This document shows positions 1 through 7,654 of a DNA stretch of 13,553 nt, piece after piece. Under the pieces are notes generated by a model. That model did not search any database, had not been told where the DNA came from, and worked only from the letters and a program-made list of their open reading frames with translations. Source of the stretch: WYZ-LMO2 sp040514265. GTDB taxonomy: Archaea; Halobacteriota; Archaeoglobi; Archaeoglobales; Archaeoglobaceae. Position 1 is the stretch's first letter; every line of letters starts with the position of its first letter. The DNA lies in NCBI GenBank assembly GCA_040514265.1, contig JBEVCD010000008.1:1-13553 (forward strand), read 5' to 3'. The position numbers and the translations under genes were made by a program.

Positions 1-1359
1 TCGGCGACATCAGCTTCTTCTTCAAGCCGAGGAGCGTGGCTGTGATAGGGGCTTCAGCAACAATAGGCAAGTTCGGATACAACATAGTCTGGAACCTCAA
101 GCAGCACGGCTTCAGAGGGAAGGTATATCCGGTGAACCCGAAGTACAAGGAGGTTCTGGGTTACAGGTGCTACCCGTCGCTGACAGCGATTCCCGATGAG
201 GTCGATTTGGCAATAATAGCTGTGCCAGCCAGAGTTGTTCCGGAGATAATGGAGCAGTGCGCGGAGAAGGGTGTGAAAGGAGTGGTAATCGTCAGCAGCG
301 GTTTCAGCGAAGAGGGGAACGTGGAGCTCGAAAGGAGGGTCGTTGAGATCGCGAAGAGGGGGAGGATCAGAATCTTCGGTCCGAACACGACCGGAATACT
401 CAACACCGACAACGGACTGATAACGTCCTTCGCGCTGCTGCCGGTGATCAAGAAGGGTAGCGTCAGCATCATAGCGCAGACGGGCCTTTTCCATTCTAAT
501 GGAGATCGTAGCCAGCAACTACCCGAGTCTGGGCTTCAGCAAGGTCGTTGGAATGGGAAACAAGGTGGACGTTGAGGACTACGAGGTGCTGGACTTCCTG
601 CTGAAGGACGAGAAAACGAGCGTCGTTGGAATGTACGTGGAGGGTGTGAAGAACGGGAGAGCCCTCTTCGAAGTAGCCAGAAACGCCTCCAAACCGATCG
701 TAGTCTTCAAGACCGGGAGAACCGAATACGGAAAGAGAGCTGCCCTGAGCCACACAGCGTCGATGGCTGGCGACGACGACGTATTCGACGCTTTTTGCAG
801 ACAGGCGAACATCGTTAGGGTTTACAGCTTCGAGGAGATGTTCAACGTAACGAAGGCTTTCTCGATGCAGCCGCTCCCCGAAGGTGACAACGTTGCAGTC
901 GTTCACTACACTGGCTCCGGATGCGTGCAGGCTGCGGATGCGGCGTACTTTGCTAGTCTAAAGCTCGCGGAACTCAGCGAAGACAGCGTGAAAAGGCTGG
1001 AGAGCGTAAACCCGGAGTGGCACAGAGTTGCGAACCCCGTGGACATATGGCCAGCGGTCGGAGAGGTAGGAACTCAGAGAGCTTACGATACAGCAATCGA
1101 AACCCTCCTAAGCGACGAGAACGTCGATGCGCTCGTAGTAGCGCTCTGGGCGAGCAGCAGTTTGCGAGAACCGTATCAGCCAGATTTCAGGAAGCTCGGA
1201 GACCTCGGCAAGCCCGTCTACTTCGTCGTTGAGGGTCCGAGGGATGCCACTTTCGAGATGGAGCTCTGCGGATTTCCGACGTACCCCGACGTTATTACAG
1301 CCCTGAACGTGCTTGGAAAGGTCGTGAATTACGCTAAAAGAAAGAGCGGACGTAATTAG
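1..1359 (+). pseudogene. ADP-forming acyl-CoA synthetase (acetate-CoA ligase type) alpha subunit, 5'-partial and frameshifted
   Basis: Alpha subunits of this family interconvert acyl-CoA, ADP and phosphate with acid, CoA and ATP in the cytoplasm. The first part reads in frame from base 3 to the stop at 573-575. It has no start in the window and begins with the typical FFFKPRSVAVIGAS CoA-binding Rossmann segment, followed by GPNTTGI. After QTGLF (about 477-491) the frame breaks, and the family sequence resumes one frame over with MEIVAS at 499-516, continuing to TAG at 1357-1359. The second part carries SHTASMAGDDD (about 750-782), which holds the histidine phosphorylated in this family. Joining the frames needs a one-base insertion or two-base deletion between about 488 and 498. 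Total length (about 450 codons) suits a stand-alone alpha subunit; no ATP-grasp beta domain follows. It could be a true pseudogene, a sequencing error or, less likely, recoding. The identity is secure; inactivation is not. Confidence 0.85.
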
Positions 1360-2119
1360 CCTCTTTTTTTAATATTTTAACCTTGTCGAAAAACCCTACG
1401 TTTCCGATACCCAGATCGTCGAGCTCCACGGTGATCAATCCGTCGTATCCGAGCTCCGAAAGCGTTCGGAGCACCTCTCCAACCTCCTCGCTCCTGCTGG
1501 GCTCCACATGGTGGTTCTTCGAGTCGTAGTAGCTGACGTGGACGTTCTTTATTCTCTCGAAGAGCAGATCGACGAAGTTTTCCACACCCCCAGCGAGAAG
1601 TGCGTGCTTGACATCGAGAGTAACGTATAAATCGTAAGAGTTCGCGAACTCCGCAAGCTCCTCAGCTCGCTTGCACAGCGCGTTTATCCTCGGTTCCGAG
1701 TTTTCGATCGCTACGCTCACCCCCTTTATCCTCGCGTACCTCGAAAGTATCCTCAGAAACCTCCGGAGCATCCAGTAGTCCGCCCAGACCGGCGGTCGGG
1801 CTGCGCTCCTCTTTCCGGCGTGAACCGTAACGAGTTCAGCTCCGCTCTTGGAAGCTATAGATATCGCCGAAAGGTTCTCCTTGAGCGTCAGATCGCACAG
1901 ACTCCTGTTCACAGAGACGGGATTCAGGTCCAGAACCGGTGCATGGATCGCGAGCGTCATACCCGCAAATTGTTCGAGCTTTTCCGGGTTTCTGTCCACC
2001 CAGAAGTGCGGAGTCTCCACCCAAAACTCGACGCCGTCGTATCCGGCGAGCTCAGCAGCCTTCGCTATGAACTCCGTGGAGTACTCGTAGAGGAACATCG
2101 AGGAGAAGAGCAGTTTCAT
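1334..2119 (-). CDS. TIM-barrel sugar phosphate isomerase/epimerase-like protein (AP endonuclease family 2 fold)
   Basis: This 261-residue protein has the xylose isomerase-like TIM barrel (PF01261 type). Candidate metal or catalytic residues sit at strand ends: E31, H59 (IHAP), H100 (VHAG), E139 (IEN), D169 and H172 (LDVKH), H194 (HVSYYDS) and E232 (VELDD). Members of this fold include endonuclease IV, sugar epimerases and inosose dehydratases; the sequence does not settle the substrate. I start it at ATG 2119, whose ATGA overlaps the stop of the DUF460 gene, because everything upstream in this frame is arginine-rich antisense-like sequence inside that gene. It is the last gene of the bud32 operon. 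Its 3' end overlaps the convergent acyl-CoA synthetase gene by 26 bases. Confidence 0.88.
   Translation of the reverse strand: MKLLFSSMFLYEYSTEFIAKAAELAGYDGVEFWVETPHFWVDRNPEKLEQFAGMTLAIHAPVLDLNPVSVNRSLCDLTLKENLSAISIASKSGAELVTVHAGKRSAARPPVWADYWMLRRFLRILSRYARIKGVSVAIENSEPRINALCKRAEELAEFANSYDLYVTLDVKHALLAGGVENFVDLLFERIKNVHVSYYDSKNHHVEPSRSEEVGEVLRTLSELGYDGLITVELDDLGIGNVGFFDKVKILKKEANYVRSFF
1362..1378 (+). terminator. T-rich terminator after the acyl-CoA synthetase gene
   Basis: A run of seven T (1364-1370) followed by AATATTTTAA lies two bases past the stop of the plus-strand gene. Archaeal transcription commonly ends at such T tracts. Here the tract lies inside the 3' coding end of the convergent minus-strand gene, where it encodes the ILKK segment. 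Confidence 0.5.
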
Positions 2120-3969
2120 ACGCTGCGCATCCGCTTGTACTGCTCGAACAACCTTTCCAGTCTCTCTATCTTTCTCCTGTTCAGTTCTTTCGTCGCGTTC
2201 TTCAGAGCTTCGTCGAGCTTCGCAGCCTCCACGGCTCCGACGTCGTCGACGACGATTACTTCGAGAGCTTCGCGGCTCACGCGCGGGACGCCGTACTCGT
2301 CGAACGTCTCGGCGGCGACGTGGGACATTTCGCTTCCGTAGATGATAGCTTTTATACCCCTCCTGCACAGCGCTTCAGCTGCGGCTCTGCTCCCCCCGCT
2401 CGAATCTATGATGTAAACGATGTCTCCGTCCTCGATCTTAGCCCTCTCGACTTCCTCCTTCGTGAACTTTCTCAGAACTTTGATCTCCCTCCAGCCAGAC
2501 ATCTCCAGAAGCCTGAGTTGTTTCAGTTTCTCGACCTTTTCTTTCAGCTCCGCAATTTCTGCGTCTCTCTTCTTTATCTCGCTCCTCAGCTCAGCGATCC
2601 TCGCTTCGAGCTCCCTCACGTAGTTATCTCGCCTTATCCTCTCGTGCTCCTCCTTCGAAATCTGAATTATCTTCTCTCTCAGCCTCTCTATCTCGCTTCG
2701 AAGCTCCGAAATCTCCTTACGCAGAAGTTCGTTCTCCCTCCTGAGCTCTGATATTATTTTCTCCTTCTTCTCAAGCTCGGACCTCGGGATCAGGTCTTCT
2801 CTCTTCCTCTCCTCCCTCTCCTCCTCGACCTCCTTCGCTATAAGGGAGCTTATCGGAACGCCGCGCAGAATTTCGGCTTTCACTCTATCGGCATCTATGC
2901 CAGCCGGAAGCCTCTTCTCGACGTTCTTGAACTTGTTCTTGTGGAAGTTGTAAGCGTCAATCGCGGCAGCCAGGGCGTCTCTTTCGTGGTCGTTGATGGT
3001 TCTGTAGCGGGCTGTAAGGGATTTCTTCTTCCCAACGCTCAAGTCCTCCTTTGGAGCGTGCAGCACGGCGTTGAAGGCAGCCCTTATTTTCTGAACGAGT
3101 TCCGGCGGGGAGCTTTTGTCGGTCGCAACTATTACCGGCTTCCCCGCGCTCGCTATGTAGTCTATAACGTCCGCTGCGCTCCAGTTCTTCCTGCTCGTGA
3201 CATCGATGAGGTTTCCATCGAGGTCGATGATGGCGACACCGGTTGTAGCTCCGGGGTCCACACCGACGATGGTGTAGCGAACCGTTTTCGACAGCGGAAT
3301 TAGTTCTATCTTCTCCTTCGCGATCGCCTCTACCTTCACCTGAACATCTTTAGTCCTGAAGGAGCTCACGGGAACTTCGCTCTTTGCGGCATTGACCGTT
3401 ATCACAGCCCTCGATATTCCGCCGTATCCGCTCCGCACGTCTTCCACGTATTCAAAGCCCATGCTGCTCAGCTTGTAGCAGATCTCTCTGTAAACCTGTC
3501 TGACGAGCTCGTGAACTCTTCTGCCGTACCTCTTCTGCCTCCATCCACCTTTTCCGAGGCTCCTGGCGCGAGATATGACGATGCGGGTCTTGTTCGTGAA
3601 AACGGATACCTCGTAACCGACTCCGAAGCTTGCGAGCATCGCAGCAACTCTCGCCTCGTCGAACGGGTTCCTTATGTTCACCCTTATTCCGAACCTTCTG
3701 GCGAGACTTGGGAGTGACCCGTTCTTACCCGCAACCTGAACGAGCTTCACGTTGGGCAACGACCTGAGAAAGTTCAGTATCTCTTCTCTGCTCCCGAAGA
3801 CTTCGAAGATGTTGTCTACGGCTATTATTTCCGGCGAGAGAGTCTTCAGGAGTCTCAGCAGTCTGCCCCTCGAAACACTCCTCTCGAACTCCTTCTCCCC
3901 GATAGCAACTACCGCGAACCTCTTTACCCTACCACCTATTACGTCTACTCCGACTACGCTACCCCTCAC
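2116..3969 (-). CDS. COG2433/DUF460 family predicted RNase H-fold nuclease with long coiled coil
   Basis: The product has 617 residues. Residues 230-340 form the conserved RNase H/RuvC-like domain, with VGVDPGATTG (D238), VATDKSSPP (D284) and NDHERDALAAA (D327, E329, D331) giving a plausible acidic metal-binding cluster. Residues 1-130 appear to be a second, diverged copy: VVGVDV (D9), IIAVDN (D52) and NPFDEARVAAMLAS (D104) fall in the same order. Residues 378-485 are a charged heptad-rich coiled coil and 490-580 a small C-terminal alpha/beta region. The family is archaeal and called a predicted nuclease; its biological substrate is not known to me. The start is GTG 3969, overlapping the end of rio2 by 11 bases; the last four bases overlap the next gene as ATGA. 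Translational coupling with rio2 is likely. Confidence 0.92.
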   Translation of the reverse strand: MRGSVVGVDVIGGRVKRFAVVAIGEKEFERSVSRGRLLRLLKTLSPEIIAVDNIFEVFGSREEILNFLRSLPNVKLVQVAGKNGSLPSLARRFGIRVNIRNPFDEARVAAMLASFGVGYEVSVFTNKTRIVISRARSLGKGGWRQKRYGRRVHELVRQVYREICYKLSSMGFEYVEDVRSGYGGISRAVITVNAAKSEVPVSSFRTKDVQVKVEAIAKEKIELIPLSKTVRYTIVGVDPGATTGVAIIDLDGNLIDVTSRKNWSAADVIDYIASAGKPVIVATDKSSPPELVQKIRAAFNAVLHAPKEDLSVGKKKSLTARYRTINDHERDALAAAIDAYNFHKNKFKNVEKRLPAGIDADRVKAEILRGVPISSLIAKEVEEEREERKREDLIPRSELEKKEKIISELRRENELLRKEISELRSEIERLREKIIQISKEEHERIRRDNYVRELEARIAELRSEIKKRDAEIAELKEKVEKLKQLRLLEMSGWREIKVLRKFTKEEVERAKIEDGDIVYIIDSSGGSRAAAEALCRRGIKAIIYGSEMSHVAAETFDEYGVPRVSREALEVIVVDDVGAVEAAKLDEALKNATKELNRRKIERLERLFEQYKRMRSV

Positions 3970-4810
3970 TCAAGATGTAGTCCATCACAGAATTGAAATC
4001 CCTTTCTATGCGGTAAGCCCTTGAAAAGTACGAGAGCACGTTCTTAACATCCCTCTCAAGAAGGTCCCTCCACCCCTCGCTGCCGACCTCAACGCTCTGC
4101 GGAAAGTCGATGATCCATATCCCCTCGCTGCTCACGAGGATGTTGTACTGACTCAGATCGCCGTGAACTATGCCCCTCTTGACGATCTTTCTCGTCTCGT
4201 CGATTATCATCTCCAGAACGTCCTCGGGGTTCGTAAGCTTCACGCGGTAAAGCTCCTTAGCCTCTATCAGCTGCATCATCACGGCGTTGCCTTCCCATGC
4301 GTAGACTTCGGGAACGGCCAGTCCCTGAAGCTTCTTCAGAGCTCTGTATTCGTTCCTAGCCGACCTGACCGCGAGGATCGAGAAGTGCAGATCTCCGTAG
4401 CTCCTCTTCTCCTTCACCCTCTTGAAACTCGAATGCCCCACCCTGTGGAACTTAACGACCACCTCGCCGAACTTGTCGGAGTAGCAGTTCACGACCGCAC
4501 TCTCCTTGCCCTCCCCCATGACCTTCGCAACCGCGCTTATCAGACCCCTCCTTACGAGCCTGTGTAGAGAGTATAGGCTGAGTCCCAGAAAAGTGAAAGC
4601 CGAACCCTCATACTCTGTCTGCTTGTTGACGACGAGTCTAAGGTCGGATAGGAAACGGAGGACGTTTCTAGCCTTTTCCTCGCTCGTCTTCGAGTGTGAC
4701 GCTATTACTTGTAGCGGAACGTAGTGGTAGTCCCACATGTTCTCGAATATCGCATCCATGATGCGCCAGGAGAGCTTTCCCATCTTCTTGTAGAGCTCCG
4801 GGAGGTTCAT
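3959..4810 (-). CDS. rio2: RIO2-type atypical serine/threonine kinase/ATPase
   Basis: RIO2 acts in late maturation of the small ribosomal subunit. The 283-residue product has an N-terminal winged-helix domain (about 1-85, starting MNLPELYKKMGKLSWRIMDA), then the RIO kinase domain with the GEGKES nucleotide loop (99-104), K120 in VVKFH, the flexible basic segment around 124-140, the catalytic loop VHGDLSQYN (D218, N223) and the metal-binding IIDFPQSV (D235). These numbers match A. fulgidus Rio2 as I recall it. Length is normal and no key residue is missing. The ATG at 4810 overlaps the aroC stop as ATGA, with GAGGAG a few bases upstream. It lies third in the operon, two genes after the other small atypical kinase, Bud32. 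Confidence 0.97.
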   Translation of the reverse strand: MNLPELYKKMGKLSWRIMDAIFENMWDYHYVPLQVIASHSKTSEEKARNVLRFLSDLRLVVNKQTEYEGSAFTFLGLSLYSLHRLVRRGLISAVAKVMGEGKESAVVNCYSDKFGEVVVKFHRVGHSSFKRVKEKRSYGDLHFSILAVRSARNEYRALKKLQGLAVPEVYAWEGNAVMMQLIEAKELYRVKLTNPEDVLEMIIDETRKIVKRGIVHGDLSQYNILVSSEGIWIIDFPQSVEVGSEGWRDLLERDVKNVLSYFSRAYRIERDFNSVMDYILSEG

Positions 4811-5886
4811 AGTCTCCTCGGAACGATTCCCTGAAGCATCATGCAGTCCACGAGCACGATCGACAGCATGGCTTCAACTACCGGCACAGCCCTCGGAACT
4901 ATGCAAGGATCGTGCCTGCCCTTCACGCTGATCTCGACCTCCTTCATTTCCCTCCAGTCGACGCTCCTCTGACCCTTCGCTATCGAGGGCGTCGGCTTGA
5001 CGGCAGCTCTGACGACTATGTCCTCGCCGGTCGATATTCCTCCCAGTATTCCTCCGGCGTTGTTGGAGGCGAACGCGATTTTTCCCTCCCGCAGGAACAT
5101 CTGGTCGTTGTTCTCGCTCCCCCTCATCTTGGAAACTTCGAATCCCCTGCCTATCTCGACTCCCTTAACAGCCGGAATGCTCATTACCGCGTAAGCTATG
5201 TAGGCGTCGAGCTTGCCGAAGACGGGCTCGCCGAGCCCTGGAGGGACGTTTCTGGCTACGCATTCAACGACGCCGCCGACGCTGTCGCCGCTCTGCATGG
5301 CTTCTCTGATCCTCCTCTCAGCCTCAGCCTCCGCGCTCTTATCTGGGCACCTTATCGGGCTGCTCTCAGCTACTTCGAAAGCCTCCTCGTAATCCCGAAC
5401 TTCGAATCGAACTCCCGCGATCTCTTTAGCGTATCCGAAGACCTTCACCCCGAACTTTTTCAGTATCAGCTTCGCAACCGCTCCAGCTGCGACTCTTGCA
5501 GCCGTTTCCCTGCCCGAAGCTCTGCCGCCGCCCCGCCAGTCGTAGACTCCGAACTTCGTCCAGTAAGCGTAGTCCGCATGCCCCGGGCGGAAAACGGTCT
5601 TGATGTTTTCGTAGCTGCTCGAATCGACGTCGACGTTTCTTATGATCATGGCTATAGGCGTCCCGAGGGTGACGCCGTCGAGCACGCCGGAGAGTATTTC
5701 AACCTCGTCCGCCTCAGCCCTCTTCGAAGCGTAAACACCGCCGGGTCTCCGGCGACGCATTTCTCTGGCTATGAATTCCTCGTCCAGCTCAAGTCCTGCC
5801 GGACAGCCGTCGATGACGCAACCGACAGCTTTCCCGTGGCTCTCTCCCCACGTGGTGACGCGGAACAGGTAGCCGAAGGTGTTCAT
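4807..5886 (-). CDS. aroC: Chorismate synthase
   Basis: This enzyme converts 5-enolpyruvylshikimate 3-phosphate to chorismate with reduced FMN, the last step of the shikimate pathway, in the cytoplasm. The 359 residues carry the family signatures: WGESHG (G14-G18, catalytic H17), RPGHADY (H103), WRGGGRASGRETAARVAAG (about 117-135) and, near the C terminus, RSVDWREMKEVEISVKGRHD followed by CIVPRAVPVVEAM. Length is typical. The ATG at 5886 overlaps the bud32 stop as ATGA and directly follows an AAGGAG stretch; the gene ends in an ATGA overlap with rio2. No other aromatic-pathway gene is in the window, so its place between two kinase genes is an operon oddity and not a pathway cluster. Confidence 0.98.
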   Translation of the reverse strand: MNTFGYLFRVTTWGESHGKAVGCVIDGCPAGLELDEEFIAREMRRRRPGGVYASKRAEADEVEILSGVLDGVTLGTPIAMIIRNVDVDSSSYENIKTVFRPGHADYAYWTKFGVYDWRGGGRASGRETAARVAAGAVAKLILKKFGVKVFGYAKEIAGVRFEVRDYEEAFEVAESSPIRCPDKSAEAEAERRIREAMQSGDSVGGVVECVARNVPPGLGEPVFGKLDAYIAYAVMSIPAVKGVEIGRGFEVSKMRGSENNDQMFLREGKIAFASNNAGGILGGISTGEDIVVRAAVKPTPSIAKGQRSVDWREMKEVEISVKGRHDPCIVPRAVPVVEAMLSIVLVDCMMLQGIVPRRL

Positions 5887-6455
5887 CTCCTTACGTACCT
5901 CCCCCTCGTATCTATCTCCCTAGCTCTCTCGACGACCTCCTCACTCCCGCCAGCTTCGAGGTAGCCCTCGACGAACGCTTCGGCTAACTTCTCCCAGTTG
6001 TCGAAACCCGCTTTCAGGGACTCGATGTAGACGTGTAGATCTACACCCTTCGGCTCAACTTCGGTGTCGAAGTAAGCCAGCCCGAAGTCTATGAAGTAAA
6101 CCCTGTCACCGACTATTATGTTCGCCGGCGTCACGTCTCCGTGGACTATGTTCGCCGAGTGCATCTTAGCGAGCAGCCTTCCGATCTCCCTGCTTAACTC
6201 AACGCTCATGCAGTCTCTCGCAACTACTCCCTTAACTCTCTCCATCACTATCGTGTCTCCCTCCACGTCGAGCACTATCGGCGTTGGAACCCCCACGCGG
6301 CGCGCGGCGGAGATGATCTTAGCCTCCATCCTCGTCCTCTTAACCCTTATCTCTTCGTCGAGCTCCTTTATTCGATATCTCTTCGGAATCCTCCTCTTCA
6401 CGACGATATCTTCGTAGATTCTCACCTCCGCCTCGCCGCCGAGGTAAACCTGCAT
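5883..6455 (-). CDS. bud32: KEOPS complex kinase/ATPase Bud32 (stand-alone)
   Basis: Bud32 is the small kinase-like ATPase of KEOPS, which with Kae1 makes N6-threonylcarbamoyladenosine at position 37 of ANN-decoding tRNAs. The 190-residue product shows the minimal kinase plan: GGEAEV near the N terminus, K20 in VVKRR, E44 in the RxxxEA helix, VHGDVTPANII (D107, N112), FIDFGL (D123), KGVDLHVYIES (136-146), and the C-terminal arginine-rich tail RGRYVRR. In many archaea Bud32 is fused to Kae1; here it is separate and no Kae1 gene is in view. It is the first gene of the operon. A TATA-like box centred near 6479 puts the ATG at 6455 close to the transcription start, so the mRNA is probably leaderless. 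Confidence 0.95.
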   Translation of the reverse strand: MQVYLGGEAEVRIYEDIVVKRRIPKRYRIKELDEEIRVKRTRMEAKIISAARRVGVPTPIVLDVEGDTIVMERVKGVVARDCMSVELSREIGRLLAKMHSANIVHGDVTPANIIVGDRVYFIDFGLAYFDTEVEPKGVDLHVYIESLKAGFDNWEKLAEAFVEGYLEAGGSEEVVERAREIDTRGRYVRR

Positions 6456-6474
6456 GCTTCAAGCCTGCGGTGTT

Positions 6475-6497
6475 GCTTAAAACGTTAAGCGTTTATT
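6475..6497. promoter_or_regulatory. Divergent promoter region between bud32 and the CxxCxxCC gene
   Basis: The 65-base gap holds an inverted repeat GCTTAA-AACG-TTAAGC (6475-6490). Read on the minus strand, the GTTTTAAG part (centre about 6479) lies about 24 bases from the bud32 ATG. On the plus strand, TTTATT (6492-6497) lies about 26 bases from the ATG at 6521. Both spacings suit archaeal TATA boxes serving leaderless messages. The dyad could also be an operator affecting both directions; that part is inference. Confidence 0.5.
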
Positions 6498-6520
6498 CAA
6501 CTCCTCACGAAACTTCGAAC

Positions 6521-7003
6521 ATGAAGGTGCCGTGGAGGCGGGTAGCCTCCTGGCACTGCGTAGCCTGCGGAAAGTGCTGCAGAGCTTTCCGCGTCAGGTT
6601 GAACGCTTACGAATACCTCAAGCTGAAACACACGGGGTTCGTCGAGGAGAGGGGCGGAAAGTTCTACATAAAGAAGATCGATGGACTTTGCCCCTTTCAG
6701 GTCGGAAGCCTCTGCGCGCTCCAGGACAAACTGAAGCCGATAGCCTGCCGCCTCTATCCGTTCTCGATCTACGAAAGGGGAAGTGAGGACGCAACCTTCG
6801 AATACGGCGGCGAAACTTACTACGTTTACGTCGACACGTTCTGCAGAAACGTCAAGCTCGGAAAAGCCGGTGCTGATATGATGAAAATCGTTGAGGAAGC
6901 GGTCAAGATGCACAGAAGGGAAATCTCACAGCCACAGAAGCTCACAGCAGATTTAGGAGCTTCAGGGCTTCAACGACTCCGTCGCCGTCCGGCGAGGGTG
7001 TGA
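6521..7003 (+). CDS. YkgJ-family CxxCxxCC cysteine-cluster protein (putative Zn/Fe-binding)
   Basis: The 160-residue product has the cysteine pattern of the YkgJ/PF03692 family: C13, C16, C19 and C20 (CVACGKCC), C57 (CPF), C65 and C76 (KPIACRLYPF). The family is thought to bind zinc or an iron-sulphur cluster; its role is poorly defined. The start at ATG 6521 is preferred over an upstream TTG at 6470 because the conserved part begins right after it and a TATA-like TTTATT lies about 26 bases upstream. The last 20 or so residues are encoded inside the 3' end of the opposite-strand phosphatase gene and look unlike the family (RLRRRPARV), so the tail may have arisen by loss of an earlier stop. 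No neighbour suggests a partner. Confidence 0.85.
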   Translation: MKVPWRRVASWHCVACGKCCRAFRVRLNAYEYLKLKHTGFVEERGGKFYIKKIDGLCPFQVGSLCALQDKLKPIACRLYPFSIYERGSEDATFEYGGETYYVYVDTFCRNVKLGKAGADMMKIVEEAVKMHRREISQPQKLTADLGASGLQRLRRRPARV

Positions 7004-7607
7004 CGATGTCGGCAACCCTCTTCAGCTCGACGCTCGCGTTTGCGACGGCTATTCCCATTCCGGCTACCTCGAACATTTCGACGTCGTTCTGCGAGTCGCC
7101 TATGGCGGCGAAGTCCTTTACGTCGATCCCCATCCTCTCGGCGACGAACTGAAGAGCTCTGCCCTTGCTGACGTTCTCGTCCGCTATGTGGTAGGCGAAG
7201 CCGGAGTCGAGGAGTTTCACACCCATCCCCGCTATTATCTCGCGAGCCTTCTCTGCGTCGAACGTTCTGCGAACACAGACTTCCGACTTGCGGAGGTCGA
7301 AGTCGAGCGGCTCTACGTCGAAGTGCTTGGCGAGGACTTCCATAGCCCTCACGCACTTCTCCTTGTCCCCGAGCACGATGTCTTCGCCGTCGTAAGAGAA
7401 TCGAACGACTCCACCGTTTTCGGCGATGACGATCTCCGAGACCCCTATCAGCACGGCAGCAGCTCTGGCAAAGCAGGAGACGTTTCCGGTCGCCAGGACG
7501 ACTGGGATCTTCACCTTCCTGAGCGCTTCGACTGCTCTGCAGTTTATTGCTCTACGCCTGTTCGTCAGCGTACCGTCTATGTCCACGGCGATCGCTTTTG
7601 GGAACAT
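6942..7607 (-). CDS. Phosphoglycolate phosphatase, archaeal HAD type (Cof-like cap)
   Basis: This HAD-superfamily phosphatase is predicted to hydrolyse 2-phosphoglycolate to glycolate. The 221 residues show motif I DIDGT (D9 nucleophile, D11), motif II LATGN (T40), the lysine in VSKGRAL (K148), and motif III/IV GDSQNDVEMF (D171, D175). The cap lies between motifs II and III, as in the archaeal phosphoglycolate phosphatase and sucrose-phosphate-phosphatase-like members. Length fits the archaeal family (about 220-230). The ATG at 7607 is 23-24 bases from a palindromic TATA box, implying a leaderless mRNA. The 3' end overlaps the convergent cysteine-cluster gene by 62 bases. Substrate assignment rests on family resemblance; other small phosphate esters are possible. 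Confidence 0.92.
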   Translation of the reverse strand: MFPKAIAVDIDGTLTNRRRAINCRAVEALRKVKIPVVLATGNVSCFARAAAVLIGVSEIVIAENGGVVRFSYDGEDIVLGDKEKCVRAMEVLAKHFDVEPLDFDLRKSEVCVRRTFDAEKAREIIAGMGVKLLDSGFAYHIADENVSKGRALQFVAERMGIDVKDFAAIGDSQNDVEMFEVAGMGIAVANASVELKRVADIVTPSPDGDGVVEALKLLNLL

Positions 7608-7626
7608 GCTGGATGTTGACTTAAGA

Positions 7627-7634
7627 ATTTAAAT
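7627..7634. promoter_or_regulatory. Palindromic TATA box shared by divergent leaderless genes
   Basis: ATTTAAAT is a perfect 8-base palindrome at the middle of the 47-base gap. Its centre is about 24.5 bases from the plus-strand ATG (7655) and 23.5 from the minus-strand ATG (7607), the spacing expected when transcription starts at or next to the start codon. I see no other TATA-like element in the gap. Confidence 0.6.
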
Positions 7635-7654
7635 CCCTCCGCAGCCCGCGGAGT

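Noticed and set aside
2120..2368. N-terminal extension of the TIM-barrel protein
   Set aside because: It is arginine-rich antisense-like sequence lying inside the DUF460 gene; the fold starts at MKLLFSS and ATG 2119 makes a standard ATGA overlap.
4912..5964. 350-codon open frame on the plus strand opposite aroC
   Set aside because: It mirrors the chorismate synthase codons, has no family resemblance and no promoter or Shine-Dalgarno.
7637..7653. Hairpin CTCCGC-AGCCC-GCGGAG just before ATG 7655 as a translation-controlling leader
   Set aside because: The TATA position puts the transcription start at the ATG, so the hairpin should not be in the mRNA.
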